From NCBI RefSeq assembly GCF_002000085.1, contig NZ_MUZU01000013.1:25535-89534 (forward strand): a stretch of DNA of 64,000 bases, in the 5' to 3' direction. The position numbers and the translations under genes were made by a program. The notes under the pieces are model-generated. The model made no database searches. It had not been told where the DNA came from and worked only from the letters and a program-made list of their open reading frames with translations. The DNA is from Pseudocolwellia agarivorans. Its GTDB lineage: Bacteria; Pseudomonadota; Gammaproteobacteria; Enterobacterales; Alteromonadaceae. Shown one piece after another: positions 9,165 to 15,977 of the stretch. The first letter of the stretch is position 1; each line of letters opens with the position of its first letter.

Positions 9165-9540
9165 TATTTAGGTAAATGACTTTCCAAGTTTATCATAGTG
9201 ATCCTTTGCGTCTAGATGAATTCGTCACTATTGCCATTCAATTTATAAGCTTAGTTATACAAAACGATTGAATTTCTTATAAATGAGTCATGGTTTTTCT
9301 ATATTTCTAAGAAAATATTATGCCTAGGTTTATCTCATAAAGAGGGAAGTGCAATTGAAGATAAGACAAAAGCAAAGTGTTATTATTTTGTTAAATAACA
9401 TAGAAAGATGAACTTATATATTGGATTGTGTATACAATATGTTGTTTTTTAAGGGTTTTTGTGTCGATATAATTTACAGTTTAATTTAACAATAAATTAA
9501 CATTTATTATTAGTTATTATAATTCAAACACTTATATAGT
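9165..9540. other. Intergenic region between zur and the PEP-CTERM gene
   Basis: About 375 bp of very AT-rich DNA. It must hold the zur promoter; I see no convincing Zur box, ORF, tRNA or strong terminator in it. Confidence 0.5.
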
Positions 9541-9556
9541 TGGCATTTTGTTTGCT
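9541..9556 (+). promoter_or_regulatory. Sigma-54 promoter of the PEP-CTERM gene
   Basis: TGGCAT-TTTGT-TTGCT matches the -24/-12 consensus TGGCAC-N5-TTGCW. GG (9542-9543) and GC (9554-9555) are separated by exactly 10 bp. Transcription would start near 9567. Sigma-54 control with the PrsK/PrsR system is established for PEP-CTERM genes in exosortase bacteria. Confidence 0.75.
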
Positions 9557-9567
9557 TAGATTGTTTG

Positions 9568-9616
9568 TGTTCGAGATGTTAACTCCCTGTGAGTTGTTTA
9601 AGTAGCGAATCGAACA
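9568..9616 (+). promoter_or_regulatory. 5'-end hairpin of the PEP-CTERM transcript
   Basis: TGTTCGA (9568-9574) is perfectly repeated in inverse at 9610-9616 (TCGAACA) and encloses a nested AACTC/GAGTT hairpin. The structure begins at the predicted transcription start, so the mRNA would carry a 5'-terminal stem, possibly stabilising it. Confidence 0.4.
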
Positions 9617-9681
9617 AACTAAATTAATTAAGTGTAGCTATTCATTGTGAGAATGGCTTTTGTAAAACTAAAGGAATAAAA

Positions 9682-10362
9682 ATGAAAACATTATTAACTG
9701 CTGGCGCATTATTATTAGCAAGTTCTCAAGCATTTGCTGGTATGGTAACTGAAACAGCTTCATTTGGTACTCAAGGTGATCTTACAAATCAACCTATCGG
9801 TTTTGGTATCAATGAAACTGTTACAATTAATGCATTTAATACAGCATTGGGTAGCTTAACAGGTGTATCTATTAACGTTTACAGCCAAATAGATACTGCT
9901 GGTAAATCTACCAACACAAGTGGTTTAAATGGTGCTAGTCAATTTAAGTTCAACTTAGATAGTGATTGGACAGTTTCTTCTGCAGTAGGTAATTATACTT
10001 TTAACAGTGCAGGTAATATTTTTACTGAAACTGATACAGATCACCAAATCAATGAAGTTTTTGATTACGGCCATTTAGATATCTTTAAAACGGGCGCTTT
10101 CACATCAACTGATTTTGCTGCATTTACTTCAGACGTTGATTTTAACTTTGTAATTAATGCAACTAGCTCATTTAATAACATTGCTAATGGCGGTAGCGCT
10201 TTATTTACTAACCAAATTGATTCAGCAGCTTGGGGTAAAGTTGAAGTTACTTATACATATGATGATGTTTCTACTTCAGTTCCTGAAACTGGCTCTTTAG
10301 CTATTTTTGGTTTAGGTCTTGCTGGTTTTGCATTAAGTCGTAAAGCTAAAAAATCTGCTTAA
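9682..10362 (+). CDS. PEP-CTERM anchored extracellular protein (choice-of-anchor E type)
   Basis: 226 residues. Signal peptide ends at AFA-GMV. The C-terminal 27 residues form a PEP-CTERM sorting tail: VPETGS, then a hydrophobic stretch (LAIFGLGLAGFALS) and a basic tip (RKAKK), the substrate of an exosortase/EpsH. The central Ser/Thr/Asn-rich beta domain with FNTALGSLTGVSINV fits the choice-of-anchor E domain. Such proteins are released or glycosylated at the surface and linked to exopolysaccharide or floc formation. No exosortase or EPS genes lie nearby, so the sorting machinery is elsewhere. AAGGAA ribosome site 6 bp before ATG. Monocistronic. Confidence 0.88.
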   Translation: MKTLLTAGALLLASSQAFAGMVTETASFGTQGDLTNQPIGFGINETVTINAFNTALGSLTGVSINVYSQIDTAGKSTNTSGLNGASQFKFNLDSDWTVSSAVGNYTFNSAGNIFTETDTDHQINEVFDYGHLDIFKTGAFTSTDFAAFTSDVDFNFVINATSSFNNIANGGSALFTNQIDSAAWGKVEVTYTYDDVSTSVPETGSLAIFGLGLAGFALSRKAKKSA

Positions 10363-10416
10363 TTTATTATGTTAATAAATTAATGTTTATTTAAAATTAA
10401 ATAAACATCTCCAATA

Positions 10417-10445
10417 AAAGCACCATATTTATGGTGCTTTTTTAT
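10417..10445 (+). terminator. Terminator of the PEP-CTERM gene
   Basis: AAAGCACCAT-attt-ATGGTGCTTT hairpin followed by T run. Confidence 0.85.
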
Positions 10446-10503
10446 TGTGTAAAATACTCTGACACTCGCTGGGAAGTATGCTGTTTATTGTTGTTCTCTG
10501 TGA

Positions 10504-11373
10504 TTACTGTTTAATATTCCAAAGTATTTTTATTTCTTGTAATACAGCTTTAATTACGGGTTCATCTGATCTGTTTTTATTAATCGCAAAAAATAACGGG
10601 ATCTCAAAATCTAATTGCACGAGTCGTTTTACGTATTGCAAATTTTCAGCTTCTTGTGCTTCATCGTATTCTAAAAAGCTCAGACCATGACCTGCTTTTA
10701 CTAGTTGTAACCTTGTTTCGTCGCTACTTGTATTTATATTCGCGGTAGTAAACTGTTTTAGTGTAGATTTTAATTTGTCATCAAAGGGACAGTATTTTCC
10801 CATTGTTATCCAAGGGGCTTGCGCTAAATCAGTGATCAAGCTTTCATGAGTTAAAAGGGTAGTAGTTGGAGCAATGGTTGTAATTTTTTGTTGTTTGATA
10901 GGTAATGCAAATAATTCATTAGGAACATCACCATAAATATAGGCACCGTCAATGACATTGCTTTGCAGTGCAGCTAAAGCAGCTCCGGTAGAAAGCGTTT
11001 CAATATTTAAATGAATGCCTTGGCAGTTTTCCGTTATGTTTTCTAATAAAAGGGGTAACTTGAGCAGATTAGGCGATTGATTAATCGAGAGTTTAAATTC
11101 ACCTATTATTTCACTTTGATTTTCTACCGCTAAATTAACCATATCAATAGCCGAATCTAAGGTTTTTTCAGCTTTAGGTAATAGTAGTTTACCTTTCTCG
11201 GTAAGGGCCATACCTTTACTGGAACGTTCAAATAATGGTGTTTTTAATTCTTCTTCAAGACTTTTAATATGAGCACTAATTGCTGGAGGGGTAGTGCATA
11301 GTTGTTTAGCAGCAGCGGTAAGGTTACCTGTTTTTGCTACAACCACAAATGAACGTAAATGATAAAATTCCAT
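10504..11373 (-). CDS. LysR-family transcriptional regulator
   Basis: 289 residues. N-terminal winged helix-turn-helix (residues about 1-60: FVVVAKTGNLTAAAKQLCTTPPAISAHIKSLEEEL), then a linker helix and a periplasmic-binding-like effector domain. Divergently transcribed from the rhodanese-GNAT pair across a 252-bp gap that contains a 10-bp inverted repeat (11479-11519) of the kind LysR proteins bind, so it probably controls that pair and itself. The ligand is unknown. Related LysR/rhodanese/GNAT trios are widespread in gammaproteobacteria, but I cannot name the pathway. Confidence 0.9.
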   Translation of the reverse strand: MEFYHLRSFVVVAKTGNLTAAAKQLCTTPPAISAHIKSLEEELKTPLFERSSKGMALTEKGKLLLPKAEKTLDSAIDMVNLAVENQSEIIGEFKLSINQSPNLLKLPLLLENITENCQGIHLNIETLSTGAALAALQSNVIDGAYIYGDVPNELFALPIKQQKITTIAPTTTLLTHESLITDLAQAPWITMGKYCPFDDKLKSTLKQFTTANINTSSDETRLQLVKAGHGLSFLEYDEAQEAENLQYVKRLVQLDFEIPLFFAINKNRSDEPVIKAVLQEIKILWNIKQ

Positions 11374-11478
11374 AGAGTCTCTTAATTTTGTTCTTTAATA
11401 TAACTTTCTTGGTATAACCAAAAATACAACGAAGCTAACCTCTTCTTTTACACTATAACGACAAACACATGCTAATAG

Positions 11479-11519
11479 CATTCATAAATTATTAAGCCAC
11501 ACTTCATATTTTATGAATG
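11479..11519. promoter_or_regulatory. Inverted repeat, candidate LysR operator
   Basis: CATTCATAAA (11479-11488) and its exact reverse complement TTTATGAATG (11510-11519), 31 bp apart start to start (three helical turns). It lies between the LysR gene and its divergent partner. Confidence 0.45.
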
Positions 11520-11625
11520 GATAAGTTTTAGGTTACGAATTACTTTATAACTCAAGCTCTACTAATTAATGAACATATTTAATGAGTAGAGCCAATTTTA
11601 AATTAAATTACTAAAGGAACCTATT

Positions 11626-12048
11626 ATGTCTACATTATCAAATGTGCTTGAATTTTCACCCGCGAATAGCGAAGTTGCTAATACATTTTTTTCTAATAAA
11701 TTAAGCTTTGAAACTGATTGCTCTGATGTGTACGCAGATATAAAAGCAGGCGCTAACAACTATTTATTACTTGATGTGCGTTCTAAAGAAGCTTTTGATA
11801 AAAGCCATGCTATTACAGCCATCAGTATGCCTCATGCACAGATAACAGCTGAGTCTTTCGCGCAGTATCCTAAAGATACGGTATTTGTTGTTTATTGCTG
11901 GGGACCTGGTTGTAACGGAGCAACAAAAGCGGCTAAAAAAATATCTGCTCTAGGTTTTGCTGTTAAGGAAATGATTGGTGGCATACATTACTGGGAAGAT
12001 TTTGAACGTTACCCAGTAAATAGATATCAAGCTAATGCTCAAGTGTAA
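11626..12048 (+). CDS. Rhodanese-like domain protein
   Basis: 140 residues with one rhodanese domain: LLLDVRSKEAFDKSHA and the active-site loop CWGPGCNGAT, where Cys91 is the sulfur-carrying residue and Cys96 a second cysteine in the loop. No signal peptide, so cytoplasmic; likely a sulfurtransferase or sulfur carrier. AAAGGAA lies 6 bp before ATG. GNAT gene follows after 5 bp. Divergent LysR regulator suggests inducible expression. Substrate unknown. Confidence 0.88.
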   Translation: MSTLSNVLEFSPANSEVANTFFSNKLSFETDCSDVYADIKAGANNYLLLDVRSKEAFDKSHAITAISMPHAQITAESFAQYPKDTVFVVYCWGPGCNGATKAAKKISALGFAVKEMIGGIHYWEDFERYPVNRYQANAQV

Positions 12049-12053
12049 TTTTT

Positions 12054-12503
12054 GTGAATAATAACATAGAAACAGTTATTCGAGAGGCTACAAAGCAAGA
12101 TGCAGAACAGCTTTGTAGCTTATTTAAACAGCATGCGTTATATGAAGGTCATGATCTTGTTTTATCGGATCAGGCGTTAGCTCTTTTACATTTACCTGAT
12201 TGTCCTTTAACGATATTTGTTGTTGAAGAAGCTAACGAAATTAAAGGTTATATGAGCCTGATTAAGCAGTTTTCTACATGGGATATGAATTATTATTTAT
12301 ACATGGATTGTCTGTATTTATTACCTGCGCTAAGAGGCAAAGGGCTTGGGAAGAAACTTATGTTGGTTTGTCAGCAATATGGGAAAAAACATAAACTAGC
12401 AGAAATTCAATGGCAAACACCTATCGAAAATGTAGATGCCATTGAATTTTATCGTTGCATAGGCGCTAAGCATAAATCTAAGCTTAGGTATTTTTGGGGT
12501 TAA
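12054..12503 (+). CDS. GNAT family N-acetyltransferase
   Basis: 149 residues. The acetyl-CoA binding segment is clear (MDCLYLLPALRGKGLGKKLM, with the R-G-K-G-L-G pyrophosphate loop), and the C-terminal PIENVDAIEFYRCIGA motif is typical of the family. The start is GTG, 5 bp after the rhodanese stop, and translation is probably coupled. Overall pattern (EATKQDAEQLCSLFKQHALYE) resembles small-molecule or aminoglycoside-type GNATs, but the substrate is not predictable. Confidence 0.88.
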   Translation: MNNNIETVIREATKQDAEQLCSLFKQHALYEGHDLVLSDQALALLHLPDCPLTIFVVEEANEIKGYMSLIKQFSTWDMNYYLYMDCLYLLPALRGKGLGKKLMLVCQQYGKKHKLAEIQWQTPIENVDAIEFYRCIGAKHKSKLRYFWG

Positions 12504-12534
12504 GTTTATTATTTTGTCGGCTATTGTTCATGCT

Positions 12535-13143
12535 TTATGACTTAGCCGCTAAAATAATACCAAAAGACACTAAACCGACTCCGCATGCTTTATTTATCCA
12601 TTTTTTCATATGTATTAGTTTGTTTTGAAGTGGCTTTGATGTGAACATAATCGAAACCAAGCTAAACCATAACCCATGAAGTATCGCTATATATAATCCA
12701 TATGCTAATGCGTAGTTGTTACTTGAATCGGCTGAAATTAGTTGGCTAAAGAGGCTGATAAAAAACAACATGGTTTTAGGGTTTAGCATATTGCAAAAAA
12801 AACCTTGAACGAAGTACCGTGTAGATTTATTAGTGCTTGAATTTGAGCCTATTTCATCCATTTTATCATTAGCGGTTAAAATACTTTTCACACCAATATA
12901 AACCAAATAGGTAGCTCCTGCGTACTTAATAAAAGTAAATAGCATTAAGTTCTGTGAAATTAAGTAACTAATGCCTAGCATTGAATAAGCAATATGAACG
13001 CCTATGGCTAGGCTTATTCCACAGGCGGTAAGAATTCCAGCTTTCCTACCTGAATTAATACTATTTTTTAGTACTAATACAAAATCAGCCCCAGGGCTTA
13101 TAACAATTAAAAAACCAATAATCGCCAAACTAAAAATTTCCAT
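12535..13143 (-). CDS. LysE family amino-acid exporter
   Basis: 202 residues with about six hydrophobic segments and the LysE/RhtB signature near the N-terminus (VISPGADFVLVLKNSINSGRKAG) and CNMLNPKTMLFF in the middle. These inner-membrane transporters export amino acids such as lysine, threonine or homoserine. Convergent with the GNAT gene and divergent from a LysR regulator 102 bp away, the common exporter/regulator arrangement. Confidence 0.9.
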   Translation of the reverse strand: MEIFSLAIIGFLIVISPGADFVLVLKNSINSGRKAGILTACGISLAIGVHIAYSMLGISYLISQNLMLFTFIKYAGATYLVYIGVKSILTANDKMDEIGSNSSTNKSTRYFVQGFFCNMLNPKTMLFFISLFSQLISADSSNNYALAYGLYIAILHGLWFSLVSIMFTSKPLQNKLIHMKKWINKACGVGLVSFGIILAAKS

Positions 13144-13245
13144 AAATACTTCAAACCTCGTTTAAATTTAGTTTGAGATTGTATCTACTTATTCTTCTAC
13201 CTATAATCGAAATATAGTGTTTTAAGGTGTGAGTAAAAGTAACAG

Positions 13246-14136
13246 ATGAGGCATTTAAAAGCGTTTCATATTTTTAATGTAGTAGCCGATTCGCCTAGTT
13301 TTAGTGAGGCAGCAGTAAAACTTTGCATAACTCATGGAGCAGTGAGTAAACAGATCAAAACATTAGAAAGTTATCTTTCTATCAAATTATTTTTTCGTCA
13401 AGGTCGAAACGTACGTTTAACACATGAAGGTGAGCTACTTAAACGTTATACATCGCAAGCATTTCAAATGTTAGATAATGGTGTTAATAAATTATCTCAA
13501 GTAAATACTAGCAGCCTTAATGTTTCTTGTGAGCCCACATTAACTATGCGTTGGTTAATGCCACGTATGGGGAGCTTTTATGAGCAGAATCCGAATACAG
13601 ACATTCGGCTTTCAACAGCAGGAGGAGCTGTAAATCTTGATTCAAATGGCTTATCTATGGCAATTAGACGTGATGATTTTAAACCTCATCCTCATTATAA
13701 AAGCACACCTCTAGTTGATGAATGGGTAGGGCCTGTAGTTTCTCCTGAATGTTGGGAGCAAGTGAAAAATGACTTAAGTTCACTTAAGTTAATTCATAGT
13801 GATACACGACCTAGTGCGTGGTTAAATTGGTGTAAAAGTACAAATAAGCCTTCGTTACTGAATAACACGTCTCAAAATTTTGCTCATTTCTATTTTTGCT
13901 TTCAAGCCGCTGTTGATGGACTAGGTGCCGCTATTGGTTCTTATCCGCTAGTGATTGATGATATACAAAGAGGGAATTTAATCGCGCCATTTGGCTTTGT
14001 GTCATCAGGTAATCGTTATATTTTGCTCAGCCAAGATAATGTTTCGGATGACGGTTTAGATCGTAAGTTTATAAATTGGATACAGAATCAGTTATTAGAG
14101 TGTGTGCCTGAAAGGAGTGAAAAGTTAGTCCTGTAA
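13246..14136 (+). CDS. LysR-family regulator, GcvA-like
   Basis: 296 residues. Helix-turn-helix at the N-terminus (RHLKAFHIFNVVADSPSFSEAAVKLCITHGAVSKQIKTLE) is of the GcvA/AmpR branch, and the effector domain has the branch-typical EPTLTMRWLMPRM stretch. It is divergent from the LysE exporter and likely its regulator. It lies directly upstream of the split dusA region; its stop is 117 bp before the dusA relic. The ligand could be the exported amino acid. Confidence 0.9.
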   Translation: MRHLKAFHIFNVVADSPSFSEAAVKLCITHGAVSKQIKTLESYLSIKLFFRQGRNVRLTHEGELLKRYTSQAFQMLDNGVNKLSQVNTSSLNVSCEPTLTMRWLMPRMGSFYEQNPNTDIRLSTAGGAVNLDSNGLSMAIRRDDFKPHPHYKSTPLVDEWVGPVVSPECWEQVKNDLSSLKLIHSDTRPSAWLNWCKSTNKPSLLNNTSQNFAHFYFCFQAAVDGLGAAIGSYPLVIDDIQRGNLIAPFGFVSSGNRYILLSQDNVSDDGLDRKFINWIQNQLLECVPERSEKLVL

Positions 14137-14155
14137 TGAAATATTACTGTTATTT

Positions 14156-14184
14156 TTGTATGGTACATCTAAACCTCGTATAAT
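14156..14184 (+). promoter_or_regulatory. Probable former dusA promoter
   Basis: TTGTAT at 14156-14161 and TATAAT at 14179-14184 with a 17-bp spacer, upstream of the dusA relic. The bases around the -10 (GTATAATC..CCAAAAT) are closely similar to those around the -10 of the present dusA promoter at 15846-15851. Confidence 0.5.
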
Positions 14185-14252
14185 CTGCCAAAATTTGGGT
14201 TGGCTCATTAACAGTTAACTTGCTATGTTTTTTAAGGGTTTTTAAAAAGTTT

Positions 14253-14306
14253 ATGATTTCTCATAAACTTTCTGTTGCACCTATGCTCGATTGGGCTGAT
14301 TTCTAG
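14253..14306 (+). pseudogene. 5' relic of dusA (17 codons)
   Basis: The reading frame from ATG 14253 encodes MISHKLSVAPMLDWADF then stop. The segment LSVAPMLDW is the invariant N-terminal motif of DusA and recurs in the intact DusA at 15978 (ALSVAPMLDWTD). At nucleotide level the two copies match over GCACC.ATG.T.GATTGG.CTGAT. This is what an element integrating into the 5' end of dusA leaves behind: the original start is cut off and the element supplies a new one. Confidence 0.75.
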
Positions 14307-14594
14307 GTTTATCAAAAGGGGGAGAGAGTCAGGAGTTCCTCTGAGGGGGCTGATTGATATTGAGGGTGACCAAACTCTCTAGTTGTATCAAGTAGCTTCA
14401 CGTAATTGAGAATATATTACTTAAAATAGATAACGTTGATAATTAGGATGTTTTTTCAGCATTGCATTCGATTAGCTTTAAATTTCTAAAAGCCTTAACA
14501 TATAATTCTCCAAACTGTTGACGGAAGCTTCCTTAGGTAATAACTATTCTATTCCATCAGCTTTAAAATTTCATTTTATTGATAAGTAAGGAAT
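14307..14594. other. Gap inside the split dusA region
   Basis: About 290 bp between the dusA relic and the unknown ORF. Contains a short purine-rich stretch (AAAAGGGGGAGAGAG) directly after the relic. I see no integrase fragment, tRNA or terminator. Confidence 0.4.
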
Positions 14595-15332
14595 ATGAAT
14601 CATAGTAATATAGTCCACGATGGAAATAGCTCAATAGCAGTGGTAATTGATGGTACCGCCAGAATATTTACTCTTGATCATTTATTTGATCATGTAATAA
14701 TAATTGACAACTTTAGATTTGAAGATAATCGAATAGAAACTATATCTATTGCTGTACGACCAACAAATCATGTTTATAGTCGAGCGATAATGGACACAGA
14801 TAACCATGATAGTCTTGCTGACTCTGGTTTTCTGCTTATTAAGTATGAGTATTATGAAAATAATCCACATAATCAGAAATTAGACAGCTCTGGTCAAAAA
14901 ATAGTTTCAAGTGATATTCGAGTATTTTGTGAAGATAAATACGAAAGTAGTTTAAATATCCCCCTCTTTGTTGAAGCTTTACAAACTTCGTCCCCACAGT
15001 TTTGTGTCCGAGCAAATAAAGGTGATGAACATACGTGTCTCACAGGTTATTTTGAATTTCAACATGGAGCAAGCGAAAAGAAATGTTATGTTGTTTTGTT
15101 TAAACTGCATAGATTGACTGCAAGAGAGCTTTCCATGGTAGTAGAGACAGCTTTTTTGGTTGATGAAAATGACTTTCGACTTAGGTTGCTTCAAGGAGAT
15201 GATACTAAGCCTTTTTTAGTCGCAGTGAAAAATGTTTTTGCTAAGCGCCCACCTTTTCAGGGGGCTGTGCTGCAGAGGTCTAAAAAAGGTTATAAAAAGG
15301 CGAAAAAAGCAAGAAAAGCCAAACAAAAATGA
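14595..15332 (+). CDS. Hypothetical protein, cargo of the split dusA region
   Basis: 245 residues, family not recognised. Soluble, no signal peptide or membrane segment. The body looks like an alpha/beta fold rich in aromatic and acidic residues; the last 25 residues are strongly basic (repeated KK/KA: KKGYKKAKKARKAKQK), suggesting nucleic-acid or membrane-surface binding. AAGGA lies 5 bp before the ATG. It is the only substantial gene between the dusA relic and intact dusA, so it is probably accessory. Codon usage is not obviously different from neighbours by eye. Confidence 0.7.
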   Translation: MNHSNIVHDGNSSIAVVIDGTARIFTLDHLFDHVIIIDNFRFEDNRIETISIAVRPTNHVYSRAIMDTDNHDSLADSGFLLIKYEYYENNPHNQKLDSSGQKIVSSDIRVFCEDKYESSLNIPLFVEALQTSSPQFCVRANKGDEHTCLTGYFEFQHGASEKKCYVVLFKLHRLTARELSMVVETAFLVDENDFRLRLLQGDDTKPFLVAVKNVFAKRPPFQGAVLQRSKKGYKKAKKARKAKQK

Positions 15333-15354
15333 GTAAGAATTAATTATTTGAAAA

Positions 15355-15562
15355 CGAAAAAAGCCCAAGAACTTTCAATTACTTGGGCTTTCGAATACAA
15401 CAAATTTTTCCGAGATCCCTATCACTATCGAAATAGTTGTCTCTGTCTTGCAGAGCGCCACCATCTAATGTTTTTATAAAAAACTTAGTATGTAGGTGAC
15501 GGGAGGCAGGGTATATAGGAGTGTATTAGCTCCGCAATCCGAACGATCCTGCTCTTACTGTA
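15355..15562 (-). ncRNA. Candidate structured minus-strand RNA
   Basis: No ORF, but read on the minus strand the segment gives a series of nested hairpins ending in a terminator. GCAGG (15552-15548) pairs with CCTGC (15510-15506), enclosing GGAG/CTCC (15533-15530 with 15521-15518). GTCACC (15500-15495) pairs with GGTGGC (15462-15457), enclosing a long CTAAG-T5/A5-C-TTAG stem (15488-15465). CTCTG/CAGAG (15455-15441) and CTAT-ttcg-ATAG (15436-15425) follow. The terminator AAGCCCAAG/CTTGGGCTT (15390-15361) has its T run only on the minus strand. A -10 (TATACT, 15573-15568) sits upstream; the -35 is weak. Family unknown. Confidence 0.45.
15361..15390 (-). terminator. Terminator reading leftward
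   Basis: Nine-bp stem AAGCCCAAG/CTTGGGCTT; the minus strand continues with TTTTTT whereas the plus strand does not. It therefore ends a minus-strand transcript, though it could also stop the plus-strand ORF weakly. Confidence 0.65.
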
Positions 15563-15845
15563 GATTTAGTATAACGTAATATTTAGATTTAACTCATCCG
15601 ACCAGTTAAGTGTTTGAATATTAGTTAAATTGTTTTGAGTTTTTAGAGAGGGATGTCTGAAGTTGTTATATACTCAACTGATAATATAACTTTTGTTATT
15701 TGCATGCAAAAGCCTGAATGAGGAAACCTACTCAAAATTATATTAAATATGGGTTATTACGAATTAAAGTAACTACACTGGTTCGCTTGTTAATAGAGTC
15801 TGAGTTTTACCCGTTAGTTATTTCCAAACCTTCTTATTATTTCTG

Positions 15846-15851
15846 TATAAT
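15846..15851 (+). promoter_or_regulatory. -10 element of the current dusA promoter
   Basis: TATAAT with a poor -35 (TTCCAA region, about 18 bp upstream). The 290 bp before it (15563-15845) show no gene. Confidence 0.45.
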
Positions 15852-15902
15852 CACCAAAATATTTTAAGCTCCAAATCCTACCCATTTTGGGGTGACATAA
15901 GG

Positions 15903-15965
15903 ATGACCGCTAATGAAATTCAAGACAATTTTAGGCGATTCAAAGTAACTCAAAGCAATAAATAA
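15903..15965 (+). CDS. Possible 20-residue leader peptide before dusA
   Basis: ATG at 15903 opens a 20-codon frame (MTANEIQDNFRRFKVTQSNK) that stops at 15965. Its stop abuts an ATG of a three-codon frame (MNK-stop, 15966-15977), whose stop in turn abuts the dusA ATG at 15978. GGGG lies 10 bp before the leader start, while dusA itself has no SD. Coupled translation is a plausible reading, but a chance ORF cannot be excluded. Confidence 0.3.
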   Translation: MTANEIQDNFRRFKVTQSNK

Positions 15966-15977
15966 ATGAATAAATAA

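Noticed and set aside
15400..15600. tRNA gene or att copy of a tRNA in the hairpin-rich segment
   Set aside because: No cloverleaf, no T-loop GTTCRANNC and no CCA; stems are arranged differently.
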